Shown: positions 45,552 through 58,318, numbered from the stretch's first letter. The stretch: 64,000 bases of DNA from Sparassis latifolia (GCA_018466975.1 CM031556.1:3162001-3226000), one strand, 5' to 3'. Notes: a model not told the origin generated them from the sequence alone. Translations and numbers: made by a program.

Positions 45552-48500
45552 TCAGTCATCTCCAAACATGATTTTGAGATTCTCGATACTCTCTGGGTCT
45601 GCATTCCCTTTGCCTCGGAATGCTTCCTTGACAATTGCAGTCTTCCTCTTCTGTATCTGCAAGATACGGCCTTCAATCGTTTCGGATATCTACCACCAGA
45701 TTGTCAGCCCATAGACAGCGGCAAGAGACAGGGCTTACAATGAAATGTTTCACATAGACTGTCTTCTCTTGGCCAATCCGATGCACTCGGTCAATTGCTG
45801 AACAGAGTATAAGAGTCAGTGGCCTCTGTAACAGTGCATAAAACTCACCTTGATTCTCCGTGGCAGCATTCCACCAGCAGTCCATCTGCAATCGGTTTTG
45901 ACTAGTAATCAACAGCCGATACATGTAGCACAATTACTCACCATGAAAACATGATTTGCATTTGTCAACTAGAGTCAATGGTCAGTGATCTTGCACGACA
46001 AGAGTGGGAAGACATTGTACTGACATTCAAACCAACCCCACCCGCCTTCAAGCTTATGATTAGCACTTTCCCATCTCTGGATGGAGATTTGAACCCAGAA
46101 ACGGCTTCGCTTCTCTTCTTTACATCCATCGACCCATCAAACCGGAACCAAGCCAGGCGTTCTCGCTCCAATACTACTTGGATCAGGTCCAAGAAGCTTG
46201 TAAACTGGGAGAAGACGACAGCTCGGAAGCTGGGGTCCTGGTCTCTCAGTCGGCCTAATAAACGTCCAGCACTCGCCCGAAACATAAGATAGGACACTGA
46301 CGGAGGTTCTGCATCAACGCTTCGAGCTTCGTCGAAGATCGGAAGTCGTTGCGCCGCAAGGTGACCACAGGCTCGGGAACCTCGGCTTTTGCGTTGTCGG
46401 TCGACTCATGCGGCGTCCGCACGACTTCGAGCAAGTCGCTCTCCTACGTACGTAATCATAAAGTGACGACCCTCCAATGATCTGAAGCGTCTCACCTTCA
46501 GCGGACCTCGCGAACAAGTTGGGCACCTGCCATCCTCCCCCTTATCGCGACATGTCTCAATGAACGCTACGATACAATCCTTGCAGCTGAAGCGCATGAA
46601 GCGCAGATGTGAAGTCAGCCCAGAGTACAAGTGCGACGACCAACCAGACGGGCGTACCATTGGTGCATACAGCTAGGAATAATGGTAGGCGCATCCATCA
46701 CGTCGAAGCATATGGGACATTCAGTGCCGCCGTCTTGCCCGAGATTGGCCAGGACATCTTCGGCGAAGACCTTACTGTCACCTACAGTGTTGTCTCCTTC
46801 GCCGAAACGCTTGATTAAGGTGTTGACATCGACAACACCGTCCCCCTTTCGATCAGCGTCAGGCTTTTCGTCCGTCTTTTTGTCGGAGAGCACCAAGTTG
46901 GGATGAAGAACGGCGCGTCGTAGTCTGTGCAACTCGATCAGCATGTTGTACGGACGAGAACGCGCATAACGAACCGCATGAGCATGGCGAGGATGTGAGT
47001 GTAGTTCCTGCTGACGAGACCTCTCGCATTGAGCTGGTCGAAGTCCTTCTTTGCGTCTGAGTACAGGGAGTCGTATATTTTCCGCTCTAAAGGAGAGAAT
47101 TCCAGGCTTTCAAAGATCACCTATAGCGCAACAAGATGTCCAGCATGGTAACGGCCCCACGACCTAGAAGGTCTCACCTCTTTACCAGGAAGGTCTACGA
47201 TTCTCTTCCCATCTGTATCGAGCATATCTTTCTCGCGTCTTAGTAAGACGCTTTCCAGAATGATTTGCACTACTTCGACAGCCTTGGGATCCCGGGCAAG
47301 GAAAGGTAACGTGATGAACCTGAGCGACATCGGTAACCGAACATCAGGAATACGAACTAGTGGGAAGGAAGTAGCACTGACGAACGGAAGAAGGTATAAT
47401 CCGACCAGGGAGTAAAATCAAGGAATTTCCTGAAGATATCCACGTAAATCGGGCACTCTGGGTACACGCAGTACACTTACAATAATGAATATAGATCCTC
47501 CAGTCGATTCACGATAGGCGTCCCTACATTGCGAACGTTCTCAGCACCATTCGTAAATCGTTCTCCGCGACTCACCTGTCACCGCCCACCGCCTTCGAGC
47601 GCGCAAAGCATACACGGCTTTTGCAGTCTTGCTCTGCCGCGATTTGCAGTGATGAGCCTCATCCAGCACAACACCTGTCACGCATGGGTACTTCACTGGC
47701 GACTCAAGTAAGAACGTACTTACGAAGCCATTCAGCTGCAGGTGAGTATATACATAGCACATGAGCCGCGACGCTTAGGACGGTATTTGGGACTCACTCT
47801 CGAAGACTGGTGATATTTGACCGCTACTCGACCTCTCGCCTTTCGCATGCTCCGATACAAGGGTCCCATAAGAGGTGATAACCACATCAACAGCATTATC
47901 ATCGTCTAGCAGAGAATCAAGATCCGCGCGATTCTGACTGTGCCAGACAAGGGCCTTCAATGTGCCCGGTTGACTGGACCTCTGAAGTTCCTCTGCCCAT
48001 TGGGAAAGAAGCGAGGTAGGAGCTACGATGAGCGTCGCAGACGGGCCTCTAGACTCCCTCCCATGGTGCTTGGACACAGAGCGGAACGCGCTGTTTAACT
48101 TCAGTTGACGATTCTTTGTACAGCTACGATTGGCATCTACGCTAGGCGCTTCGGGCCCGCGCGCAGTCTGGATGAGAGCTGACAGCATGATGGTCTTGCC
48201 CATTCCCACTGTGGAAATATTGTGAGTATCACCAACGCTTGAAGGGAGAGCGTACGAACTCTCTGCATGAATGACAACAATGTGTCACGGTGAGATTCAG
48301 CTCAAACAGAAAACGGTGTAGAAGAAAACGTCACCGTCTCTGAAGGGAGCGAGTCAGCGTAGTTCTACGGGTGCCGCAAGGTCACTACATACGCAAGAAT
48401 ACCACCCCGACATTTCCGCTCCGCCTTCGGAAATTCCAGGCTCAGCTCCCCCGAATACTCATTAAAGTAGAAGGCCTTCTCATCCGTCAGGTCGATCATA

Positions 48501-50111
48501 TTTTGGCCTGGTTCGGGAGAGAAAGTATACCTAGGCGAAAGTCAGCTTATGGGAGTCGGTGATTGACGGTGGGCCGTACTCCTTCCATAGAGGATGCATC
48601 GACCGTGCTTCGCGTGCGGATGCGATCCCGGTTTCGATTGAGTACATCCAACTGCATCATTATCAGTCTGGAGGAGAGCGACGTAAGTGGGTGTGACTGA
48701 CAGCAATGCTTGCTTCTGGTATCCGCGCAATGAGAGAGAAAACGTGTCCGCAGGGTCCATTTCGCCGAGCTTCTGGTCGTTTTGCTGAGCCCTGAGCAAG
48801 AGCTTAGTGACTCTACATGGTGAGCAAAACAAAGGCCACCACCTTTTGTAGATAAGATCAAGCTCGTTGTCGGAGATATCGTCGCCCTCTCCTTCTACTT
48901 CAACCTCTTCTCCATCGCCAACTATCTCCGTTCTCACCGGCTTCTTGCCCTTGTCAATTTGGGGTTGTTGAGTCAGCACCTCGAGGTCTTTCTTCTCCAG
49001 TTCACCACGCGACTTTCGAGTGAAGCTGCTTCCTCTTGTCGGCTTGAGGGAGACGACTTTGAATAGTTTCAAAAGGGCGCTCTTTCTTTCGCGCAGCATT
49101 TGCTCTGTGGCAGTCTCCTGGCCTTCGTTGAACATGACCTTGGGTCTCTCATCCGAAAACGTGCTTGGCGCCTTGAAGGCTGTTGCCTTCATGTGTACGG
49201 ACAGGGACACAATAAGGTCCGCACCAGAATGCAGTTTTGCAGGGCAGTCTATAATGGTACTCCCCCGAAAGTCAACGATATCTAGTCAAACATAAGATAC
49301 GACAACGACTTGAATTTAACGAGCGGGACTCACCGAGATCTAGCAATTTGGAAACCCATGATGCAACTTCTTGAGGCAAACGACCGAACTCTGCAGCATG
49401 TAATGAGTACTCTCGTTGATAGGTCACTTATATGTATGCATTACCGAAGCCTGATTTGTTTGTCAGACGGACAACGAGGTTCTCCTTCTTCTTGGTCGGT
49501 TTCGCCTGAGGCTTTAGCATTGTAGCAATCGAAAGCTGCCGTTTCCCGCGCTTCCCTTTTGCATCCTTCGACGAAGACAACTTCACAATTGGAGGTTTCA
49601 GCTCCTCCTGAGTATCGCGGTCAACGCAGATTTCATCTCCTGGCTTGACGTATCCGGTCCCACGCACAGTGCTCCACGCGTTCCCAACCAAGAACGAGCC
49701 AACATACGCTGAAGTAAACACATTCGCAGTGCCCTCATCAGGTGGGGGAGAAAACCGCTGCTTTTTTGCTGGACGTTCTTCATAGTGAACGGAAGAAGCG
49801 GGTGAGGTCGGCCTAAGGTCGTGAGTAGACGATGCGCTGCTCGGGACGCTGGAGGCTCTAGGTACTTCATCAATATCCGGTATCTTTATGTCGCTATCCA
49901 GGTCCATCATCTCCTCTGCAAACGTCTCTGCCTGTATAATCCTTGCTAGGTCGGTCGTAGGTGCAACTATGTCTTCATTGTCGTCTGAGTCGCTGTCAGC
50001 GAAGAACAGTGGTTTCTGCGTAGAGGAATGAACATATCCATAAGACTGGTGTTCGGAGGTATTAATGACTGGGTCGTCTTCGTCGTCGGAGCCAACAAGT
50101 AAGGTAGACAT
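45552..50111 (-). CDS. RAD5: RAD5 DNA repair ATPase / ubiquitin ligase
   Basis: Error-free lesion bypass factor: polyubiquitinates PCNA and regresses forks. 23 exons, 1,120 residues; from the 5' end: 50111-49445, 49390-49334, 49281-48843, 48791-48702, 48651-48580, 48530-48393, 48339-48335, 48262-48260, 48208-47798, 47735-47724, 47674-47576, 47523-47481, 47429-47382, 47319-47178, 47120-46975, 46924-46658, 46586-46496, 46443-46302, 46254-46025, 45968-45942, 45885-45849, 45797-45739, 45689-45552. Domains: HIRAN near residue 135 ([21 protein letters not shown]), Walker A A-D-E-M-G-M-G-K-T (488-496), DEAH as [13 protein letters not shown] ([17 protein letters not shown]...CPTC), then the C-terminal helicase half to the IQKRK end. 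Exons of 5, 3 and 12 nt are demanded by these motifs. Confidence 0.95.
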
Positions 50112-50240
50112 GGTAGAGCTCGGGAGAGAGGTACGCGTCTCAGCCACCAGCGCGTTTTCCTCCAAACAAACGTCAACTCGGTACTTCCAGCGCCTGCGAA
50201 GCACGAACAGTGTTTGGAAGTGGACTCTTCGAAAGACAAA
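50112..50240. promoter_or_regulatory. Divergent promoter, RAD5 / CCT7
   Basis: Only 129 bp separate the two start codons, so the promoters share sequence. No TATA box is seen. Confidence 0.5.
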
Positions 50241-52193
50241 ATGCAGCGCGCTCTGCCTATGGTATGTTCACCATCTCCTATCTAACTTTTTCTGGACTTA
50301 TGTCCGTAGCAACCCACTGTGGTCCTCCTGAAGGAGGGCACAGACACTTCCCAAGGCAAAGCCCAGCTACTCTCCAACATCTCGGCATGCCTCGCCATCT
50401 CGGAAATGCTGTCGAGTACGCTCGGTCCAAGAGGAATGGACAAATTAATTGTCTCGGAACGCGGAGAGGCTCAGATCACTAATGATGGTGCAACTATCCT
50501 GAAACTACTCGACATCGTACACCCTGCGGCGAGGACACTTGTCGATATTGCGCGCGCCCAGGATGCTGAGGTTGGCGATGGCACCACCAGCGTAGTTCTT
50601 TTGGCTGCGCAGATGCTGAAGGAAGTGCGGGGTTACATCGAAGAGGGTGTCAGTCCACAAGTCATCATGAAGGGGTTCCGACAGGCTACTCAGTTGGTAA
50701 GCAAACTTGCATCCCGTCGTACGCGGGATCTAAGGTTGTATATTCCAGGCTATCGATCACGTCAAATCTATCCAAGTAACAGTCGACAAAACGGATCCAG
50801 AGTAGGTGATGTCACATACTGCAAGTACTATTCTGCTAAACCGCCGCTCAGAAAATTCCGCTCTCTTCTTCTGAAGTGTGCTGCCACATCAATGTCTTCG
50901 AAGCTGATACATTCAGAAAAACCGTTCTTTTCTGAAATGGTAGTCGACGCCGTCCAATGCCTGGACCAAGACGACCTAGACGAGTCTCTGATTGGCGTCA
51001 AGAAGATCCCTGGTGGCGGCATGCAGGATTCCCTCCTCATCCGCGGTGTTGCGTTCAAGAAGACGTTCACTTATGCTGGTGCCGAGCAGCAGCCAAAATC
51101 ATTCCATGATCCACTGATTGTCAGTCTCAACGTAGAACTCGAGCTGAAGGCAGAGAAGGACAATGCCGAGGTCCGTGTGGAGGCGGTATCAGACTACCAG
51201 GCCATTGTCGACGCAGAGTGGGAGATCATATACCGAAAGTTGGACGCGATCGCGAAAACTGGCGCAAAAGTCGTCCTCAGCAAACTTCCTATCGGTGATT
51301 TGGCGACCCAATGGTTTGCTGATCGCGACATTTTCTGCGCCGGTCGTGTGCCCGCCGCCGATTTGCAGCGAGTCGTGCAAGCCGTCGGTGGTTCCATCCA
51401 ATCCACTTGCTCCGATATCAGGCGCGAGCATCTAGGCACCTGCGGCAAATTTGAAGAGCGGCAGATCGGTGGCGAGAGGTACAACGTCTTCCAGGAGTGC
51501 CCCAAGGCCAAGACATGTACGCTTCTACTCCGCGGAGGCGCGGAGCAATTTATTGAGGAGGTTGAGCGTAGTCTGCACGATGCAATCATGGTCGTGAGGC
51601 GGGCCGTGAAGAATGGCGACGTTGTGGCCGGCGGAGGCGCCATTGAGGTACGGTTGAAAAGTCAAATTTCCTGTCTGTTGGCTCATTCCCACCGTTGTGC
51701 CTTAGATGGATCTGTCATCGCAGATACGCAAACACGCGCTCTCAATTCCAGGCAAGCTCCAGCTCGTCATGATCGCCTTCGCCAAGGCCCTTGAGATCAT
51801 CCCTCGTCAAATTTGCGATAACGCCGGTCTTGACTCTACCGATATCCTGAACAAGCTGCGCATGAAGCATGCAAATGGCGAGCGATGGTTCGGTGTCGAC
51901 GTCGATGGCCCAGAGGGTGTCCGGGACAACATGGAGGCCTTCGTCTGGGAGCCCAGCCTCGTGAAAACCAACGCGATTAGCAGCGCCGCTGAGGCAGCAT
52001 GTTTGATTCTCAGCGTTGATGAAACGGTTCGGGGTCCTCAGAGCGAAGCTGTAAGCCGATGATGTTCTACAGTACTTACTACTTCTGCCCCGCTCATTCT
52101 GCAAATTTATAGCCCCAAACAGGTCCAAAAGCACCCCCAGGTACAGCACAGCGGGCGCTGAGAGGCAGGGGCCGAGGCATACCAAGACGGTGA
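50241..52193 (+). CDS. CCT7: T-complex protein 1 subunit eta (CCT7)
   Basis: Subunit of the cytosolic TRiC/CCT chaperonin that folds actin and tubulin. Exons 50241-50261, 50310-50696, 50749-50801, 50852-51647, 51706-52050, 52113-52193; 560 residues, normal length. Group II chaperonin motifs are present: [39 protein letters not shown], and [17 protein letters not shown] across intron 51648-51705. The eta-specific C-terminus is [13 protein letters not shown] ([13 protein letters not shown]). The first exon codes only 7 residues. Confidence 0.96.
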
Positions 52194-52514
52194 CGTTGCC
52201 GTGATTCATGAAGCGCTACGTAGTGTGTCGATATCTTTGTTTGCAGATAGAAATTGCTCATGCTGCCGTCTGAATGGATGTCGCTTGTGCACCACGTGTC
52301 ATGTGACCGGGTTCCCGCGACAACGCCATCTGGAGAACGAAAACGCAATTCAGGCATTCCGTTACGACTTGCAAGATGTTGAAACTTGACGTGACCCTTT
52401 ATCTCTCTGCTGTGACGCCCAGGCTGCTTGGTATCTTGGTGATTATAAGGACAATGCTTCAACGGAGTGACCTGAAAGCGTCCTCGCTACTCATCTCCCT
52501 CTGGCGCTTCAGGC
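52194..52514. promoter_or_regulatory. Upstream region of MFS transporter A
   Basis: 321 bp. A CACGTG E-box lies at 52293-52298, and TATAAG at 52444-52449 is 71 bp before the start codon. A TATA-like word at nearly the same distance precedes the paralogous copy (about 55846), so the core promoter seems to have been duplicated with the gene. Confidence 0.45.
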
Positions 52515-54895
52515 ATGGCGACAGTTCTGCTCACTAAGCCTCTACAGACGGAGCAGGATGAGCCTTTCAAAGAGGATGGCAAAATCAGCCCGTCCGTGAG
52601 CGTATCGGATATCGTTCCGCTTGGGGCAACTATCGAAGGCGACTCTCGGCGACACTTCTGGCGACGAAGGAAGGCTGACTTGGACACCGTCGCGACCCAG
52701 CCGTCTGTGTTCGACGATCCGGCTACTTTGGAGCTCTATCGTCCTCCAGCGGTGTACGAGAACGCTCATCGGTTTGACCCGGATGCTCGCTGGACTTGGC
52801 GCGAAGAATATGTGGGCACGCCTCCGTTTCGCAGATCTTTCGCACTTATCATCTGTGAACAGCGCCTCGTTCGGAAGATCGACTGGCTCATCATGCTTTG
52901 GGCGTTCATCATGTTCTTCAGTCTAGATCTGGACCGCGCGAACATATCCCAAGCCAACACCGACAATTTCCTGAACGATCTGAAGATGACGACAAATGAC
53001 TTCAATCTCGGCAATTCATTGTTTAAGGTAAGTGCGATTCTTTGATTGACGCTCAAATGCAAGTGACGCCGATACGGTTTCGACAGATATGCTTCTTGAT
53101 CGCTGAGCTTCCGTCGCAGCTTGTGTCGAAGAGAATTGGACCCGACATCTGGATACCTACTCAGGTGCATGATGTCCTTCTGTATATCCTTCTCACGCTC
53201 AACTTCTGTATGTATCTTAGATGGTATTATGGAGTTTTGTCTCACTGGCTCAGTTCTGGATCAACAGTCGTGGGTCATTCTTGGCAACCCGGTACGTACC
53301 AAACGAGATTGCACACTGTATTAACTAATTATATACCTGTAGATGCTTGTTAGGATTCATGCAAGGCGGATTTATTCCGGACGTGATCTTATATCTTTCA
53401 TATTTTTACACAAAAACTGAGCGTGAGTAGGACTTATATTTGATTGTGAATTTTACCCCATTTTTCTCTAGTTCCCATTCGTCTTGCTTGGTTCTGGGTC
53501 TCGAACTACATGGCCCAGCTAATTGGAGCATTCATGGCGACCGGTATTCTCCGTATGAGAGGCGTTAACGGGAAAGCTGGATGGCGTTACCTCTTCCTCA
53601 TTGAAGGAGGATTGACGCTATTGGTCGGCCTCATCTCTTATTTTATGATGCCGCCGAGCCCGACTCAGACCAAAGCGTGGTATCGTCCCAAGGGTTGGTT
53701 CAGTGAACGGTGGGTGTCAGAATATGACCGGTCCTGTATCACCACTCATACTCTCAAAAGAGAAGAGATCATTCTGGTAAACAGAGTTCTCCGCGATGAT
53801 CCTTCGAAGTCCGATATGCACAATCGCCAGGGGCTGACGCCCAAGAGGATCTATGAGGTTCTGAAGGACTGGAGACTGTGGCCGCTCTATATCCTCGGCC
53901 TTGTACACATGAGTGAGTCGTTGCGATTCTTGGCGAATATTGTGTCCTTATAATTGTCATGTCGACGTCCAGTTCCCGTCAACCCTCCACAAACATATTT
54001 GACATTGTCGCTTCGGCACCTTGGATTTAATACCACTATGTCTAATCTTCTCAGTATCCCGTCCATCGTCCTCGGCATCGTCACTCTTTTGATTGCCTGC
54101 TACCTGAGCGAAATCGTTAACAGTCGCGTGGGAGCCACCATCATTCTACAGTTCTGGGCGCTTCCGCTGCTTATCGCGCTTTATACGTTCAATAAGCACA
54201 CCTCGCAGTGGGTGTACTTTACGGTCGTCACATTGATCACGGGCTATCCATACGTTCACCCCGTGCAAGTGGCATGGGCGTCGACGAACTCGTATAGCGT
54301 TGGAACGCGAACGGTATCTGCTTCCATTTACAACATGTTCGTCCAAGCAGGGGGCGTTGTTTCTGTGAGTGCTGATCCGATAGGAGCATAACACGGTAAC
54401 GAATAAAGCTCTCCATCTCTCTAGGCTTACATGTATCAAGCTGATGATGCGGTTCGTTTCTCTGTCTTCCCACGTTCCCGCACAACGCTAACTTGCACTG
54501 ATCTATCTGTCCACCAGCCGCTCTGTACGTTTCTATTCGTCACTGCTACGTTCGACTCGGAGTCTAATTCATCTTTTTTGCGAAGATAAACGAGGAAACA
54601 GGGCATTGATTGGAATCACTGTGATGAACATCTTCATATACGTCTTCACATTCTTCTTCTACCGGGGTATCAATCGTTGGAGGGAGAGGAAATGGAATTC
54701 CATGAGTCCCAAAGTTCGTCTCGATGCACATGCTCCCAGGGTGACACTGACGGCCGCTGTCGCGTTTACAGGAACAACAGGAGTACCTGGACACTACTAC
54801 AGATCAGGTAAGAGTCGTCATTAATACAACGTCTACCGCAATTTGAGAACTCTGTACAGGGCAACCAGAAGCTGAACTTCCGGTTCGCGTATTGA
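52515..54895 (+). CDS. MFS transporter, Dal5/allantoate permease family (copy A)
   Basis: Plasma-membrane anion:cation symporter family taking up small acids such as allantoate, nicotinate or related carboxylates; the substrate is not predictable here. Exons: 52515-52811, 52863-53027, 53087-53164, 53221-53291, 53343-53422, 53472-53709, 53761-53912, 53973-54364, 54425-54451, 54518-54524, 54586-54713, 54772-54807, 54860-54895; 568 residues. About 12 hydrophobic segments; family motifs LDRANISQANTDNFLNDL after helix 1, GWRYLFLIEGGLTLLVG, and the tail Y-L-D-T-T-T-D-Q-G-N-x-x-L-N-F-R-F. A long hydrophilic N-terminus (about 100 residues) is shared with copy B. Exon 10 is 7 nt (CCGCTCT), needed for D-A-P-L-Y-K-R-G-N. 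Confidence 0.92.
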
Positions 54896-55914
54896 TTCCT
54901 GTTCCCTTCGAGCTGTACTTTACGGTCGAGAGCACATGAAAAGACGATATGGTAAATGTATTGTATAGAGCCGGCGCTATTCATTCGTTCATGTCAAGGT
55001 AGACACAAAGTGATAATCTTTCGTCTTGTTAACGGTGACAATTTACCTGCCATGCATATGGGCCACCATTTTGTCAGGCGCGGCTTCACCTCCTGGCTAA
55101 TAACTTCTGTCCTCCCTTGGTGACATGCAACGTTTTGTTCTTAAATTTCGACTCCTCGTCGCGCATATGCCTCGAGGGTTATTAATTTATTCCCCACATA
55201 CCTACTCGAGGCGTAAATTCCACAGTATGCCTTCAATAGTCGATCTTTGAAGGTCCGCCTACTGTTGCGGAAGTATCTTGGAACCGATCTGTCATGCCGG
55301 CGACGTCGTTCTCCCTGAAACTGCTTCCCGTTCAAGTTGTGGGGCCAAGTAGGTCCAAGTCACTAACGGCTTCCACCAGCTTAACCTCTAAGCAGTGCGC
55401 TCGAACTACCTAGATGCCGCATCTGCGGCAGCTGTGCCTGATCATACATACCGGAGGCCACAATCGCCATCAGTCACTCATCCTAGTCTCTGCATGCAGA
55501 GTAGACACTCTGCTTCAACCTTCGTGCCCGTGTCTGACAACCCATCCCACGGGTCGCACGCCGCGCCGTCCATACGTCGACTTAGATCCAGATATTTGGT
55601 GGTGGGCATCGGTTCTGTAACTCCTGGGCCTGTTCTCCCAAGTACTGTCATCTAGACTCACACTGTACTGCTGCCCTTGTTGCCCACGCCGTAATTGTCC
55701 CTTTGATATCTAGCTGCCGACGTCCATGTCATTTCTGGGCTTCTTGTCTAACGCCATTGGCGGCGTTAGCGATGACCCAAGAGATACGCAATCTCGACGT
55801 GACCGACATCCGTGCTGTCTCAGGCTGTCCTGCCAGTGCTCAGTATTATATGAAGGTCGGACCACGGAAAGATGCACTGGCTGAAGTCCTCAGAATTTGT
55901 CCTATTCCACCCTT
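54896..55914. other. 1 kb region between tandem transporter genes
   Basis: Holds the 3' UTR of copy A and the promoter of copy B (TATA-like word at about 55846-55851, and a CAGGCTG word shared with the copy A upstream region). A short minus-strand segment around 55185-55240 resembles the SDR G-I-Y-A-S-S motif plus a GTATGTG donor, but nothing around it supports a gene. Otherwise no feature is seen. Confidence 0.45.
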
Positions 55915-58247
55915 ATGGCGACGATTCTGTCCAAGCACGTTTTGAACGGAGGCTCCGCAAGAGAGACGCTCTGTGAAGAGGAAGATATCCCTAGCGTCAG
56001 CGTATTGCAGCTCGGGGAGTCTACAGCGGAAGATCGTCCTCAGCGTTCATTCTGGAGACGAGCTCACAGAGAGCTTGATTGTGTCGCAACACAGCCATCC
56101 GTATTCGACGACCCTGCTACTCTTGAGGTGTATCGCCCTCCTGCGGTCTACGAGAATGTGCATCGGTTTGATCCTGGCGCACGCTGGACGTGGCGTGAAG
56201 AATATGTGAGATAGTCATACATGTGAGCGATCATTTGCTAACAACCTAGTGAGCAGCGAATGGTCCGAAGGATAGATTTGGTTATCATGATATGGGCTTG
56301 TGTGATGTTCTTCTGCATGGATCTCGATCGCTCGAACATCACACAAGCTAACACCGACAACTTCCTGAACGACCTGCATCTCACAACGGACGACTTTAAT
56401 CTCGGTAACTCCCTGTTCAGGGTGGGTGCACTTGTGTCGGTGTCTTGGAGCACGATTTGACTACTTCAGTAGCTGTCTTTTCTCATCTCGGAACTTCCTT
56501 CGCAGCTCATATCAAAGAGAGTGGGTCCCGACATCTGGGTACCCAGTCAGGTTTGACGCCCACTATTTGCACTCGTGTCTTCATCGCTAAAGTGCCGTAG
56601 CTTGTCTTGTGGAGTTTCGTGTCTCTGGGTCAGTTCTGGCTGACGGGTCGCACTTCGTTCTTGGCTACAAGGTCCGTCCAGAAAATATCGGCCTTTCTAT
56701 CTGCTGAAACATCACAGATGCTTGCTGGGAATTATGCAGGGCGGCTTTGTCCCTGATATCATTCTCTACCTCTCTTACTTCTACACGAAACGGGAATGTG
56801 AGTTAGTCAGCCTTCTCGCGCCCATGTTACATCTAAGTGCGCTGAAGTACCAATACGGCTTGCATGGTTCTTCGTGTCGAACTACACGGCCCAGCTCATT
56901 GGGGCATTCCTTGCCACCGGTATCCTTCGCCTAAATGGTGTCCATGGAAAAGCGGGTTGGCGCTATTTGTTTCTGATTGAAGGAGGATTGACGCTACTAG
57001 TTGGCTTGATCTCCTTTTTCATGATGCCCGCAGGCCCTACCCAGACCAAAGCCTGGTTCCGGCCCAAAGGTTGGTTCACTGAACGGTATGACACCTCGTT
57101 TTCTTCATTTGTTTTGTTAGAATAGTCGCTTTCCCAGAGAGGAGATCATTATAGTGAACAGAATACTGCGAGATGATCCCTCCAAGTCAGATATGCATAA
57201 TCGGCAGGGGTTAACACCGCGGATGATGTTTCGGATTTTGCAAGACTGGAGGATGTGGCCTATCTACGTTCTTGGGCTTGTTCATATGAGTGCGTCGCGA
57301 CTATTTGTGCCTTGCAAACACTTCTGACATGACCATCCGAAGTTCCCGTCATTCCTCCACAGACATACCTGACGTTATCCCTTCGGAACCTTGGCTTCGA
57401 CACGACCCAATCCAATCTTCTCAGCATCCCTTCTATAGTGCTCGGTGGCCTTAACCTGCTAATCAGCTGCTATCTCAGTGAAATCATCGACAGTCGTGTT
57501 GGAGCTGCGATTATTCTTCAGTTCTGGGCCTTACCCCTGCTCGTTGCACTCTACATGTTTAATGAGCACACCTCACAATGGGTCTACTTCGCGGTCGTGA
57601 CATTGATCGCGGGCTATCCATACGTCCACCCCATACAAGTTGCGTGGGCATCGGCGAATTCTGGTGGCGTCGGGACGCGGACCGTGTCAGCTTCCATATA
57701 CAACATGTTCGTGCAAGCTGATGCCGTCGTCGCGGTGAGTATTGGTTATTGGTGTGAGGGCGTGACTGAACGCTACGCCTTCCACGCTCAGGCCTATATT
57801 TACAGAGCCGATGACGCGGTACGCGGTGCTGTTCTCTGAGACATGCCACCCTGCATAGTGAACTTACATCGCTTCGATAGCCCCTCTGTGCGTGCCTTCT
57901 GCTCAAGTTCTCCAGACGAATTTCGTGACATAGTCTTTGAAGACACCCGAGGGAACAGGGACCTACTAGCAATCGCTGCCATGAACATTTGCTTGTATAT
58001 CTCCACTTACTACTTCTACCGCAGGATCAACCTCTGGCGGACAAAGAAGTGGGATTCCTGGACCCCAAAGGTTTGCCTCGCACTTCAACCGAAGCGTCAA
58101 CTATTGACGTGAGCCATGCAGCAACAGCAGGAGTATCTGGACACCACGTCTGATCGAGTGTGTTGCATACTAGCCACTTGTCTGTTACAACGAGCTAACA
58201 GTAACGGGCAGGGCAATGAACGAATCAATTTTCGCTTCACATATTGA
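55915..58247 (+). CDS. MFS transporter, Dal5/allantoate permease family (copy B)
   Basis: Tandem paralogue of copy A. Exons: 55915-56205, 56257-56421, 56473-56550, 56601-56671, 56718-56797, 56848-57085, 57138-57289, 57343-57734, 57792-57818, 57881-57887, 57943-58070, 58122-58157, 58212-58247; 566 residues. All thirteen exons match copy A in length except the first, which is 6 nt shorter, while intron sequences differ. The proteins share motifs such as FLNDLHLTTDDFNLGNSLF, TQTKAWFRPKGWFTER and PSKSDMHNRQGLTPR. The 7-nt exon 10 (CCCCTCT) is kept. Divergence lies mostly in the N-terminal 40 residues and a few helices, so substrate preference may differ. Confidence 0.92.
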
Positions 58248-58318
58248 TGAGATGTTGATGTAGTAGGACATAACGTGGAGATACGTATTATGTAGCTCCA
58301 ACAATATGCAACTGCAGA

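Noticed and set aside
55141..55335. Minus-strand frame with G-I-Y-A-S-S and a GTATGTG donor, suggesting an SDR remnant between the transporters
   Set aside because: Similarity covers only about 30 bp and no other SDR block is found nearby.
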